The translations under genes were made by a program, and so were the position numbers. 64,000 nt of DNA from Bryobacteraceae bacterium. Lineage in GTDB: Bacteria; Acidobacteriota; Terriglobia; Bryobacterales; Bryobacteraceae. The notes under the pieces are model-generated. The model was not told where the DNA came from. It searched no databases and saw only the letters and a program-made list of their open reading frames with translations. Below, in pieces: positions 24,367 to 35,253 of this stretch (within the stretch, counting starts at the first letter, position 1; each line of letters begins with the position of its first letter). The stretch lies in NCBI GenBank assembly GCA_025055455.1, contig JANWXD010000003.1, positions 1 through 64,000 on the forward strand, given 5' to 3'.

Positions 24367-24396
24367 AGTATACGGAACCGAAGCATCATTAGTCAA
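24367..24396 (-). promoter_or_regulatory. gltB promoter
   Basis: On the minus strand TTGACT (24396-24391), an 18-base spacer and TATACT (24372-24367) form a near-consensus sigma-70 promoter. Transcription would start about 24360, leaving a leader of some 23 bases before the gltB ATG. The AT-rich spacer region is shared with the divergent lysR and is a likely operator for it. Confidence 0.65.
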
Positions 24397-24436
24397 CTGG
24401 AATTTTTTATCGCTCTTCAATCAGATTTACTTATGG

Positions 24437-24442
24437 TATCCT
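24437..24442 (+). promoter_or_regulatory. Extended -10 of a probable leaderless lysR transcript
   Basis: TATCCT with a TGG just upstream (extended -10 type) ends six bases before the GTG start of lysR. The GAGGA between them is too close to the GTG to act as a ribosome-binding site. Confidence 0.45.
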
Positions 24443-24448
24443 CGAGGA

Positions 24449-25372
24449 GTGAACCTCGACACCCTGCGTCTGTTCCGAGACATAGCTCAGACGCGGAACC
24501 TGACCCGCGCGGCCGAAATGAACGGGGTGAGCCAGTCGGCGGCCAGCCAAGCGCTGAAGGCGCTAGAGGACGCGCTCGGGGTGGCGCTCCTCAACCGGCG
24601 TGTGCGTCCGATCGAGCTGACCGAAGCCGGTCGCCTGTACTACGACTTCTGCCGCGACGTGCTGCGGCGGCACGAAGAGCTGGAAGCCGGGCTCGAAAAG
24701 CTCAAGGGTCGGGTCGCCGGGACCGTGCGGATCGCCTCGATTTACTCGGTGGGGATTTCCGAGATGGCCCGTTTAGAGGGCGAGTTCGCGCGGCGGCTTC
24801 CGGGGGCGGAATTGCGCGTGGAATACTTGCGGCCCGAGAAAGTCTACGAGGCGGTCCTGGCCGACCGGGCCGATCTCGGCCTGGTGAGTTATCCCGAGCC
24901 GAGCCGCCACATCACCGTGATTCCCTGGCGCCAAGAGCAGATGGTGCTGGCGCTGGCGCCCTCGCATGCCTGGGCCGGCCGCGCCAGCGTGCGCCCGGAG
25001 GAACTCGAGGGGCAGGATTTTGTGGGCTTCGATCAGGACCTGCCCATCAGTCGCAACATCCGCCGCTTCCTGCGCGAGCACGGCGTCGAGGTCAACTGGG
25101 TGTTTCACTTCGACAACATCCAGAGCATGAAGGAGGCGGTGGCGCTCGGCACGGGCATGGCGATTTTGCCCGCTCCGGTGCTGCGGGCCGACATCGAACA
25201 AGGCCGGCTCGCGGCCGTGCGCCTGGAGGCGCCGGAGCTGGTGCGGCCGCTGGGCATCATTCATCGGAAGCGCAAACAGCTGCACCGGGCCGCTCAAGTG
25301 TTTGTCGAGATTCTGAGAGAGAAACCGGGCGAGACCGCCCTGCTTGACACCGCACCGGCCAGCGGGAGATGA
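24449..25372 (+). CDS. LysR-family transcriptional regulator, divergent from gltBD
   Basis: A 307-residue LysR regulator. The N-terminal winged helix-turn-helix is NLDTLRLFRDIAQTRNLTRAAEMNGVSQSAASQALKALE in sequence order (about residues 2-40), and residues about 90-295 form the two-lobed effector domain (RIASIYSVGISEM, EAVALGTGMAILPAPVL). It is transcribed away from gltB with 111 bases between the starts, the classic arrangement for control of the neighbouring gene, as GltC does in Bacillus; effector and direction of control are inferred. GTG 24449 is chosen because residues encoded further upstream do not fit the family. Confidence 0.9.
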   Translation: MNLDTLRLFRDIAQTRNLTRAAEMNGVSQSAASQALKALEDALGVALLNRRVRPIELTEAGRLYYDFCRDVLRRHEELEAGLEKLKGRVAGTVRIASIYSVGISEMARLEGEFARRLPGAELRVEYLRPEKVYEAVLADRADLGLVSYPEPSRHITVIPWRQEQMVLALAPSHAWAGRASVRPEELEGQDFVGFDQDLPISRNIRRFLREHGVEVNWVFHFDNIQSMKEAVALGTGMAILPAPVLRADIEQGRLAAVRLEAPELVRPLGIIHRKRKQLHRAAQVFVEILREKPGETALLDTAPASGR

Positions 25373-25404
25373 TCGTACGGTTGCAAGCGTTTGCAAGAGA
25401 AACG

Positions 25405-26535
25405 ATGAAGCCGTGGAAGTGGGCGGCGCTCGCCTGCGGGGCGGTGTTGTGGTCGGCGCCCTCCCCGCAACAGGCGCCGGAGCCGAAGATCATGAAGCAG
25501 GGATTCGGGAAGACCCCCGACGGTGTGCCCGTCGAACTCTACACGTTGACCAACAGGAAAGGCGTCCGCGTTTCGATCACCAACTACGGAGGCATCATCA
25601 CCTCGCTGCTTGTGCCGGATCGCAACGGTCGCAGCCGCGACATCGTCCTCGGTTTCGACACGCTGGAAGGGTATCTCAAGGGCCACCCGTATTTCGGCGC
25701 GATCATCGGCCGCTACGGCAACCGGATTGGCCAGGCGCGCTTCACGCTCGACGGGGTGGAGTACAAGCTGGCGAAGAACGACGGCGACAATCACCTCCAC
25801 GGGGGCTTGAAAGGCTTCGACAAAGTGGTGTGGAAGGCCCGCGAATATACGGATGGCGATGGACTGCACGTCGCGCTCGACTACCGGAGCCGAGACGGCG
25901 AAGAGGGCTATCCGGGCAACCTCGACGTCAACGTCGTCTACACGCTCAACGACAACAACCAGCTCCGGATCGAATATACGGCCACGACGGACAAACCGAC
26001 GGTCGTAAATCTGACCAACCACAGCTATTTCAACCTGGCAGGCGAGGGGGATATTCTGGGCCATGTGCTCCAGATCCAGGCGGATTACTTCACCCCCGTG
26101 GATCAAGGCTTGATCCCCACCGGAGAGTTGCGTCCGGTCAAGGGTACGCCGTTTGACTTCACCACGCCCACCGCGATTGGCGCGCGGATTGATGCCGACG
26201 ATCCGCAGATCCGTTTCGGGCGGGGCTACGACCACAACTTCGTGCTGCGGGGCGCGGCGGGGACGCTGCGCGAGGCGGCGGAGGTCTACGAGCCCAGTTC
26301 CGGGCGCGTGCTGCGCGTGCTGACCACGGAGCCGGGGCTCCAGTTTTACTCGGGCAATTTTCTGGACGGAACGCTCCGCGGCAAAGGCGGACAGGTCTAC
26401 GCCCACCGGTCGGGGTTTTGTCTTGAGACACAGCACTTTCCCGACTCTCCCAACAAACCGCAATTTCCCTCTACGGTGCTACGGCCGGGCCAGACCTACC
26501 GCTCGACGACGGTGTTTGAGTTTTCGGCGCGGTAA
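25405..26535 (+). CDS. galM: Exported aldose 1-epimerase (galactose mutarotase)
   Basis: Interconverts alpha and beta anomers of aldoses. From ATG 25405 the protein has 376 residues: a Sec signal peptide (WKWAALACGAVLWSAPS), then a complete mutarotase. Visible motifs are ITNYGGIITSLLVPD, IIGRYGNRIGQARF, NHLHGGLKGFDKVVW, the histidine in NLTNHSYFNLAG, and the catalytic glutamate in GFCLETQHFPDSPNKP. An ATG at 25369 overlaps the lysR stop but would add a charged leader before the signal peptide. Export implies it acts on sugars in the periplasm. Confidence 0.92.
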   Translation: MKPWKWAALACGAVLWSAPSPQQAPEPKIMKQGFGKTPDGVPVELYTLTNRKGVRVSITNYGGIITSLLVPDRNGRSRDIVLGFDTLEGYLKGHPYFGAIIGRYGNRIGQARFTLDGVEYKLAKNDGDNHLHGGLKGFDKVVWKAREYTDGDGLHVALDYRSRDGEEGYPGNLDVNVVYTLNDNNQLRIEYTATTDKPTVVNLTNHSYFNLAGEGDILGHVLQIQADYFTPVDQGLIPTGELRPVKGTPFDFTTPTAIGARIDADDPQIRFGRGYDHNFVLRGAAGTLREAAEVYEPSSGRVLRVLTTEPGLQFYSGNFLDGTLRGKGGQVYAHRSGFCLETQHFPDSPNKPQFPSTVLRPGQTYRSTTVFEFSAR

Positions 26536-26681
26536 GGGCCGGGACCGAATTAACAGGCGCCGGACCTGCGCAGCCCAGGGGGCGGATTCAAGGACTCGCA
26601 CGCCCGGGGCGGATCCCGCCCGGCCGGGAAGCCCCTCGAAAAACCCGGGCGATAGCGGGCGAAGAGAACGTAAGAAACCGA

Positions 26682-26710
26682 TTGACGAGCGACCCGAGAG
26701 GTAGTATATT
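26682..26710 (+). promoter_or_regulatory. Sigma-70 promoter of the first Oar-like gene
   Basis: TTGACG (26682-26687), a 17-base spacer and TATATT (26705-26710). The predicted start near 26717 leaves a 25-base leader with a G-rich ribosome-binding site (AGGGGGG) before the GTG at 26742. Confidence 0.7.
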
Positions 26711-26741
26711 CCCATTATACAAGAGGGTAGGGGGGTGCACC

Positions 26742-29700
26742 GTGAACCACTGCATTGGGATGTACGCACTTGCAGTTGTCTCAGTGGCCGTATCGGGGAC
26801 TTTAAGCTGGGCACAGACTTCGACGACGGCCACTGTGGTTGGCACCGTCACTGACGCTTCGGGTGGCATTATCGCGGGAGCGACCGTCGAGCTCACCGAA
26901 CTGTCCAGCAACCAAACTCGCCGCACCACGACGAACGACGTGGGCCAGTACGTGGTCAGCAGCGTTCAGCCGGGTACCTACAGGATGACGGTCTCCATGA
27001 GCGGGTTCCGCCAGGCGGTCCTTTCCAACCTGTCTTTTGACGTGGCTAAGTCCTACACGGTCAACGTGACGTTGGAGGTCGGGGCCATCACCGAAACCGT
27101 CACGGTTGAGGCAACCAGGGGTACTGAGTTGCAGACCCTGGATGCCACGGTCGGCGCGGTGCTGGCGGGTGAGCCGCTGTTACGCCTGCCGCGATCAGCC
27201 GGAGCGCGGTGAACCTTTTGGGCATTCAGCCGATGGTTCAGCCCGTCAGGGGCGTGGGAATCCTGGGCGGCGGGCAAGTATCGGGCGCCCGCAGCGACCA
27301 GAACACGTTTAACTTGGATGGAATGGACGCCACGGATCTGACCTCCGGCACAGCTCAGTACTTCGCGGGAGCGATCGATTCGGCGGGCCCGACGCCGTTC
27401 ATACCGGTTCCACTGGAGAGCTTGGAGGAGTTCCGCGTTTCCACGACCAACCCGAACGCTACGTTCGGCCGTTCTTCGGGTGGCCAGGTCAGCTTGGTCA
27501 CCAAGCGTGGCACCAACAGCTTGCATGGAAGCGTTTACTGGTACCATCAAAACGACAACCTGAACGCCAATTCCTGGACTTTCAACCGGCTGGGCATCCG
27601 CAAGCCCGAGCTAAAGGACAACCGTTTCGGCGCGACGTTGGGTGGGCCGCTCCTCAGGGATCGGGCCTTTTTGTTCGGACACTACGAAGGGCGTCGCTTT
27701 CCCCGCAGCGTGCTCGTAACGAAGCAGGTTCCGAGCCTGAGCCTGCGGCAGGGCGTGCTGCAATTCCGTGACGCGGCGGGCAACGTCAACAGTTACCGGG
27801 TCCGCGATTACGATCCCCGAGGCATCGGCATGAGTCCGGTGGTGGCGCGTTTGTGGAACGCTCTGCCGGAACCCAACAATCCGTCCGTGGGAGACGGATT
27901 GAACATCATAGGCTTTACCGGCCCAGCGGCTGCACCGTTGAACATGGATTTCGGCGTCGCGCGTTTCGACTATCACTTTTCAGACAAATGGCGCTATTAC
28001 GCCACATATCGTTACGCTCACCAGTTCGTATTTGACACGACGCAGGTGGACATCGCAGGTTTTACCCCGGGGGCTCAACGCGGAGTGATCAAGGCGACCG
28101 GACTCACGCCGGTCGAGCCGCGCTTTTTCAGCTCGCAGCTCGTCGGAACGCTGACGCCTCACGTCATCAATGAGCTGAACGTGGGTTATGCGCGGAACTT
28201 CTGGGCTTACCGGCGCGTGCATCCCTTCCCGCAGGTTCCGGGGACGAGCGCCGGCCTGCTGGTGGGCTTTTCCCAGGGTCTGCACTCCGGGATCGACTTC
28301 GATACTCAGAACGGGCGGAGCCGCATCTGGCGCGATCAGACTTACTACCTGAGCGATAATCTTACCTGGGTCAAGGGCAAACACACGCTACAATTCGGGG
28401 GCGCTGTGCGCCTGATGCCGTTCTTCCACGAGCGCGACGACAAGGTGATCGGTTCGCTGACATACCTTGTCTATGAGCTGAACGCTTCGAACTTCGTCAC
28501 GATCCCGGCCTCCAGCCGGCCGCCCACCATCGTGCCCGCTGACGTCCAGCGCTGGAATGACCTGCTTGCGGCCTCCCTGGGGATCATGGACCGGGCGGGC
28601 GTGATCGTGACCCGGGACGGCAATCTGCGGGATCAGCCTCTCGGTACCCCCATGCGGATTTGGGGGCGTTTCAATAGCTACGAATTCTATGCGCAGGACG
28701 TCTGGCGGCCCACCCCGGGACTCACGCTTACGGCAGGCCTAACCTGGTCCATCTCCACGCCCCCAGTGGACAAGAATGGGCTTCAGACCCTCATCATCGA
28801 CACCGCCACGCGGGAGTATCTGGACAGCGACAAAGTGCTGGGACGACGGCGAGAGGCGGCGCTACAAGGCCGCACGTATAATCCCACGATCGGTTATCTG
28901 CCGATCCGGAACTCCGATCGAAAGTACATCTATGACATCGACTGGAACAACGTGGGTCCGCGTGTCTCGCTTGCCTGGAGTCCGTCGTTCAGCGGCGGAG
29001 TGCTGGGGCGGCTGTTTGGACAGAGAAACACGGTCATCCGTGGAGGTTATGGGGTCACGTTCGACCGCACAAACGGGGTGGGTGTAGTGATGTTGCCCAT
29101 CCTCGGCGTCGGCTTTTCGCAGACCATCACGTGTAACGGGCCACGCATCGACGGCACTTGCCCGCAGTCCAGCGATATCACCAACGCATGGCGGCTCGGC
29201 GTGGACGGATCCACAGCGCCACTCCCTCCCTTCCCCAGAGTCTCTTCGCCCGTGGTGCCAGGCATCGCAGGAGAGCAGCTCTCCTTCTCGATTGACCCCA
29301 GGTACCTCATCGGCAGGTCGCAGAGCATCAACTTCACCATCCAGCGGGAATTGCCGGGGGGATTCCTCCTGGAGCTGGGGTATGCCGGGCGTTATTCCAA
29401 TAACCTGCCGGTCAACAAGCAGTGGAACTCGGCGCCGTACTTCTTCAAGGATCCCGCTTCGGGCCAGACCTTTGCCCAGGCGTTCGATGTCGTGGCCACC
29501 GAATTGCGGGCCGGCGTCGCGGCCGCGAATGTCACGCCTCAGCCTTGGTTCGAGAATCAGTTGCGCGGCGTGGCGGCTTGCGGCCCGTCCTGCACGCGCT
29601 ACCTAGCGGCTCAGCGCACGGCGGCGTTCCAGCAGGGGCAGATCAATAATCTGTTCAACTTGATGAACACCCTGCGGCCCGACGGACCGTTCTATAATCG

Positions 29701-30544
29701 CCAGGTATTTGATCTCTTCGTCAGAGCCAGTGGGAGCCGGTCTAACTACAATGCCGGTTTTGTCACTCTCACGCGGCGTTTCTCGCAGGGTCTGGCATTC
29801 ACCGCGAACTACACTCTCTCGCGCAATCTCGACCAATACGGGCTCAACCAGGAATTTATCGGCATCGCGTCCACGTCCTATGACCTGAATGTGGACTACG
29901 GACCGGCCCTGTGGGACCGGACCCACGTCTTCAACCTTCACAGCTTCTATGAACTGCCTTTCGGTCCCGGCAAGTGGCTTGCGGCCCGTGGGGCCTTGGG
30001 CAAGATCGTTGGTGGCTGGTATCTGGCGGGTATCTTCACGGCCAACAGCGGCCTGCCTCTTACGGTCAACCAGCACGCCCAAGCCTTCGGCGGCGCCCAA
30101 GCTTTCGGCGGCATCGCTCCGGGCGTGCTGCCCATCCGACCGGGCACGAAGTATTCCAACACTATAAGCCGCGGCGTAACCGGCTCGGGTGGGGTCGGCG
30201 TGAACAGCGACCCGGCGCGCCGGGGCACAGGGCTGAACATGTTCGCCAATCCGGAAGCGGTCTACAGGAGCTTCCGGCCGATCCTGTTGAGCGCGGACGG
30301 CCGCCATGGCCGGGGTATCCTTCGGGGATTCCCCCGCTGGAATCTCGACCTCTCGGTCGGCAAGAAAACTCAGATCAATGAACGCGCTCAGGCGGTCTTC
30401 ACCTTTGACATGATCAACGCCCTCAATCGCGTGGAGTTCGCCGATCCTTCGTTGAACTATCAGGCGCCGGCCTCTTTCGGCGTCATCACCGACCAATTTG
30501 GCGGGCCACGGGCGATCCAGATCGGTTTGCGGGTGGAGTTCTGA
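26742..30544 (+). pseudogene. Oar-like TonB-dependent outer-membrane protein, frameshifted
   Basis: A large outer-membrane beta-barrel protein split between two reading frames. The first frame (26742-27212) encodes a signal peptide, a carboxypeptidase-regulatory-like domain (TVVGTVTDASGGIIAGATVEL, GTYRMTVSMSGFRQAV) and the linker ending EPLLRLP. The plug and barrel continue in another frame (SRSAVNLLGIQPMVQP onward) to a terminal phenylalanine at 30544 (QIGLRVEF), giving about 1266 residues in total. The frame change lies at about 27189-27194, equivalent to one missing base. A GTG at 27209 overlaps the first frame's stop (GTGA), so reinitiation could in principle make a second polypeptide, but it would lack a signal peptide. 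The family imports or binds large substrates such as peptides or glycans; substrate unknown. Confidence 0.8.
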
Positions 30545-30732
30545 AGGCGCGGCCGTGGAGCTCTCCGAGGCGGCTGCCTCCGGGACCCAACCAAGCAGGC
30601 TCGGAAGTGGTCCAACCGGGGGGATCACTTCCGTCCGCAGGGTTGCGGAGGATGGCGGCTGACGAGGGTCCCTGAGTTCTCAGTGCGGTACCGGACACGG
30701 CGGAATTAACAGGCTGCGAGCGCCGGTGACGC

Positions 30733-30762
30733 TTGACCGGGTAATACGCTCTGTAGTACTTT
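30733..30762 (+). promoter_or_regulatory. Possible promoter of the second Oar-like gene
   Basis: TTGACC (30733-30738), an 18-base spacer and TACTTT (30757-30762) precede a strong AAGGAGGAGG ribosome-binding site and the ATG at 30783. The -35 is good and the -10 weak. Confidence 0.4.
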
Positions 30763-30782
30763 GACCGCCAAGGAGGAGGGGT

Positions 30783-33700
30783 ATGGTGTCCGGAGGAAAA
30801 AAGCTCGTTACTTTGGGTGTGCTTCTCGGCCTGTTGCTCTGCCACGCGCCGAGCTACGCCCAGGTGCTTTACGGTTCGATCGTTGGCGCGGTAACCGATC
30901 CCACGGGCGCCGTGGTTCCCAGGGCCAGCGTCACGATCACGAACAAGGCCACCGGTCTGAGTCGCGAGACCGTTGCCGACGAGGCCGGCCGCTATTCGCT
31001 GCTCAACGTGCCGGCAGGCCTCTACGACCTGAGGGTCAGCGCTCCAGGTTTCCGCACGGCCACCCAGACGGACGTCGTAGTCACCATCAACGAGGTGGCG
31101 CGCGTTGACGTGAAACTCGAAGTTGGGTCTCTGACCGAGCAGGTGACCGTGGCCGCCTCGGCCGCCATGCTGCAGACCGACAAAAGCGACGTCCGGCACG
31201 AACTCACGCCCGTAGCCATCACCGAGCTGCCGCTGCCCTACTATCGGAACTACCAGAGCTTGCTCGACCTGTTGCCGGGCACGACCCCGTCGGAGTTTCA
31301 GAATGCGATTGTGGACACGCCGGCACGCGCTCTGACGACCCGCGTGAACGGCACGCCGCGGAACAACAACAACACCCTGACGGATGGTGCCGTGAACATC
31401 TTCATCTGGCTCCCGCACCATACCGTCTATGTACAGCCGGCCGAAAGCATCGAGACGGTCACCATCACCACGAACGCCTTTGACGCCGAACAGGGCATGG
31501 CTGGAGGCGCCGCCATTACCGTGGCCACCAAGTCGGGCACAAACGAAGTGCATGGCAGCGGTTTTTGGTATCACAACAATCAACGCTGGCAAGCTGCTCC
31601 TTACTTCCGCGCCCCTGGCTTCCGCAAACCCAAGGACATCTTTAATCAGTTCGGAGGTACCGTCGGCGGGCCCATCCGAAAGGACAAACTGTTTTACTTT
31701 TTGAGTTTTGAAGGGACGTATTATCGGCAAGGCGGCGCCGGCAACTTCTCGGTGCCCCCCGCGACCTTCCGGGAGGGAACTTCAGCACTTGGCCCGGCTG
31801 CACGGTGTGCGGCGCGGCCTACTCGGTCGTCTACGATCCCGCCACGACCCTGGGGGGCGATCCCCGCACTCGACAGCCCTTCCCCGGCAACATCATCCCC
31901 AGAAACCGGATCAGTCCCATCTTCGATGAGATCCAGAAGCGCATCCCGCTGCCCAACCAGGTGTCGCCGACGGATCCGGCCAACAACCTGTTTGGAAATT
32001 TCGGCGCCTCCGGTACGCTGAAGTTCGACCGGCGCAATTATGACGTCAAAGTCAACTGGAACCCGACCACTCAGGCGGTGCTATGGGGAAAGCTGAGCCG
32101 GATGGGCGCTCCGGTAACGGGAAAACATGTTTTCGGTGAGATGGTGGGTCCGAACATCGGAACGGCGGGCGACGGTGACGTACGGGTCAACATGCCCACC
32201 TTCGGCTTCAGCTACACCTTTTCTCCCACGTTCATCATGGACGCGGTCTTCGGCTACACGCGTCACGATCAGGACATCGTGGGCATCGGCCAGGGGACGA
32301 ACTGGGGACTGGACATCTTCAAGATTCCTGGCACGAACGGGGGCCGCCAGTATGCGGGCGACCTCCGCTACAGCGGAGTGCCCTGTTTCTCCACGGGCTT
32401 CAGCGACTGGGGGCTGTGCGAGACCTGGCTGCCGCTGTTCCGCCGCGAGCGGTCCTACACCGCGCCCGTGAATTTCAGCAAAATCTACGGTTCTCACGAG
32501 CTGCGCTGGGGCTTCGAAGCGCGGCGGCTCGAGATGAATCACTGGCAGCCGGAAACGGCCAACCCCCGCGGCGCCATCACCTTCGGCAGCGGCCCCACGG
32601 TCGTCCCCGGACAGACTCCGCGCGTGCTCAACAACTACGCTACGGCTCTGCTCGGTCTAGCCACAAGTTACACCAAGTCCATCCAGTTTTTCCTGATGCA
32701 AACGCGCGAATGGCAGCATGCGTGGTATTTCCGCGACCGCTGGCAAGCCACGCGCCGCCTGACCCTGAACCTCGGGCTGCGCTATGAGTACTACCCGCTC
32801 ATGAACCGCGGCAACCGGGGTCTGGAGGTTTGGAACCCGTATACGAACATCGTGTATTTGGGCGGCCTCGGAAACGTGCCCCGCAATGCCGGCATGTCCG
32901 TCAGCAAGAGGATGTTTGCGCCTCGCGTGGGCTTTGCCTACCGGCTGCGAGAGAATTGGGTGGTGCGCTCCGGCTACGGAATCAGTTGGAACCCGATGCC
33001 CCTGTCCCGGCCCTTGCGCGGCCCCTACCCGGCCACGCTCACGGGCAACTGGGACGCCGGAACCGCGGACGCCGAATTCCGCAACCCGACGTTCGGCTGG
33101 TATAACACCTTGGACAAAGGGATTCCCGACGTGCCGACGCCAGACGTCAGCACGGGCGTCTTGACGCTTCCCCTCCATCTGACGATGGGAGCCCGCAGTC
33201 CCTGGGGCGGCCGACTCAATCGCGGCTACATCCAGTCCTGGAATTTCATCGTCGAGCGCAAGCTGCCGTTCGACACCGTCATCTCGGCAGGCTACGTGGC
33301 CACGCGCACGATTCGCCAGTTCTTGCACCGTAACATCAACGTGGTCGGGCCGGGCCTCGGCGCCGACACGCGGAACCTGCCGCTCGCCAGACTCTACGGC
33401 CGCACCACAGTCGCTAACCTCTGGGACGGCATCGGCTACGGCACGTACAACTCCCTGCAAGTGACGATGAACAAGTCCTTCAGCCGCGGATTGTTTTTCA
33501 AAGGCGCCTATACCTGGAGCCGTTACATGAACATGGCCGAGGACGACGGCACAGACACATTCGCGCTGTGGCAGTGGGAGCCGATGATCCCGCGCAACTA
33601 CGCGCCTTCGAGCTGGGACCGGCGCCACAGCTTCTCGATCGGCTGGGTCTACGAGCTGCCTTTCGGCGCCGGCCGGGCCTATCCGATGAGCGGCATCGCC

Positions 33701-34213
33701 GACAAGATCCTGGGCGGCTGGAAGATCAACGGTATGTTCTTCGCCTACAGCGGCACGCCCTTCACGGTCACGGGCAGTGCCTCCTCACTGATGTGCATCG
33801 GGTGCACACAGACCGCCGACCAAGTCGGCCCCGTGCGCAAATTAGGAGGCAAGGGGCCCAACCAGCCGTACTACGACCCGACGTCCTTCCGCGACCCGCT
33901 GTTTTTCTTCGATGCGCGCAATCCCGTCTACCGCCCGGGGACCATGGGCCGCAACGCCCTGTACGGCCCGGGCTTCTGGCGGATTGATCCAGCTCTGTAC
34001 AAAGAATTCCGCGTGAGCGAGCGTGTCACGATGGAGTTGCGGATGGAGGCGCGCAACGGCACCAACACGCCGCGCTGGGGCAACCCGAACAGCGGCGCCG
34101 GCGCCATGCGGCTGAATCCGGACGGCAGCATTGCCGCCCTGAACAACTTCATGGCGATCACCAGCGCCAGCGCGGAGCGGCAGTTCCGCATGGGGATCCG
34201 CTTGCAATACTGA
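30783..34213 (+). pseudogene. Second Oar-like TonB-dependent outer-membrane protein, frameshifted
   Basis: A second large beta-barrel protein split between two frames. The first part, from ATG 30783, has a signal peptide (VTLGVLLGLLLCHAPSYAQ), a carboxypeptidase-regulatory-like domain (VGAVTDPTGAVVPRASVTI), and the plug (LLDLLPGTTPSEFQN, ATKSGTNEVHGSGFWYH). At about 31776-31778, in GGGAGGGAAC, one base appears to be missing: restoring it reads FREG, then NFSTWPGCTVCGAAYSVVYD in the second frame, which runs to 34213 and ends in RMGIRLQY. The reconstructed length is about 1143 residues. Without correction the first frame runs on to 32021 with low-complexity sequence. It is a paralogue of the gene before it. 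Confidence 0.8.
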
Positions 34214-34422
34214 AAAGCGCGCGCCCGGCGCGGCTTCGAAGGGGCGGTATCCGCAACGGACGGCGTCTTCTTGGCCTTTCGCCGGCGGCGCGGAGGCAGC
34301 TGGAATTTTCCGGTGAGCGGAAGGCAGCGGCGGTTCCAGCCTCCCGCAAAACCACGCCCTGGGTTGAAGACAGACGCTGACGCCACGCGGCTGTAACTGC
34401 CACAAAGGGGGGAACGTACGCT

Positions 34423-35220
34423 CTACTGCGCCTGCTTCTTTTTCCAGCGCTCCAAGCCGACGTTGTCGAGGAATTGGCGGGCGGCTTGGGCGACTTCTTC
34501 GGCGCGTTCGCGGGGAACCACCACCACGCCATCCCCGTCGGCCACCACCACGTCGCCGGGACGGACGAGCACCCCGCCGATGGTGACCGGGCGGTTGACG
34601 GACTCCAGTTCGTTGCGACCCGGACGGATGCCGCGCGCCAAGCGCCGGTAGTAAGCGGGAACCTTGTGGTAGATGATCTCGTCGCTGTCGGCCAGACCGC
34701 CGCTGGTGACCACGCCGATCATGCCGCGCTTCTGCCAGTTGCGGATATTGGTCGAGCCGATGGAGCGCGATTCGCCGTCGTCGGTGGCGTCGATGACGAG
34801 CACGGCGCCGGGAAACAGCACGTCCTGAAATGCCTCCGACGTGATGTCCCGGTACCAGCGGCTGATCGTGGCCGGATCCATCCTCGGTTCCCGTTTATTC
34901 GTGGGCACGTAACGGGCCGTGACGGCGATGCCGATGATGCGGTGCGTGAAATTCTCCGTGTCGCGCCACAGCGCCTTGATCTCAGGGTCCACGATGCCAA
35001 CGTCGGCCAGTCCGACCACATCCATGCCGTCCGAGACGTCGGCTACGCGCAGGCCGTCGAACATTTTCAGGATGCGCTGGTTTTCCTCCTGCGTGTAGTC
35101 CTTGTACGGGATGAAGAGCTTGACTTTGCCGTTTTCAAGGGTCAATTGTGCGGCAAGCGGCAGCGCCAACAGGGCCGACCCAACGCGCAGAGCGTTGGCG
35201 AACACGCGGGGAACAGACAT
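34423..35220 (-). CDS. Exported RraA-family (aldolase-like) protein
   Basis: A 265-residue protein with a Sec signal peptide (RVFANALRVGSALLALPLAAQ) followed by an RraA/HMG-aldolase-like fold: LRVADVSDGMDVVGLADVG, VLFPGAVLVIDATDDGES, RNWQKRGMIGVVTSGGLAD, and VRPGDVVVADGDGVVVVPRE. Characterised 4-hydroxy-4-methyl-2-oxoglutarate aldolases carry an Arg-Asp pair where this reads Ala-Asp (GGLADSDEI), so aldolase activity is doubtful although the metal-binding aspartate is kept. GGAGG eight bases before ATG 35220 sets the start. It is probably cotranscribed with the symporter upstream (33-base gap). Confidence 0.75.
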   Translation of the reverse strand: MSVPRVFANALRVGSALLALPLAAQLTLENGKVKLFIPYKDYTQEENQRILKMFDGLRVADVSDGMDVVGLADVGIVDPEIKALWRDTENFTHRIIGIAVTARYVPTNKREPRMDPATISRWYRDITSEAFQDVLFPGAVLVIDATDDGESRSIGSTNIRNWQKRGMIGVVTSGGLADSDEIIYHKVPAYYRRLARGIRPGRNELESVNRPVTIGGVLVRPGDVVVADGDGVVVVPRERAEEVAQAARQFLDNVGLERWKKKQAQ

Positions 35221-35253
35221 GGCTCTTACCTCCAAAATCCGTTGGGACGCAAC

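Noticed and set aside
24338-24367. TTG start for gltB at 24367
   Set aside because: The codon overlaps the TATACT -10 of the gltB promoter, so it could not be transcribed; ATG 24337 is used.
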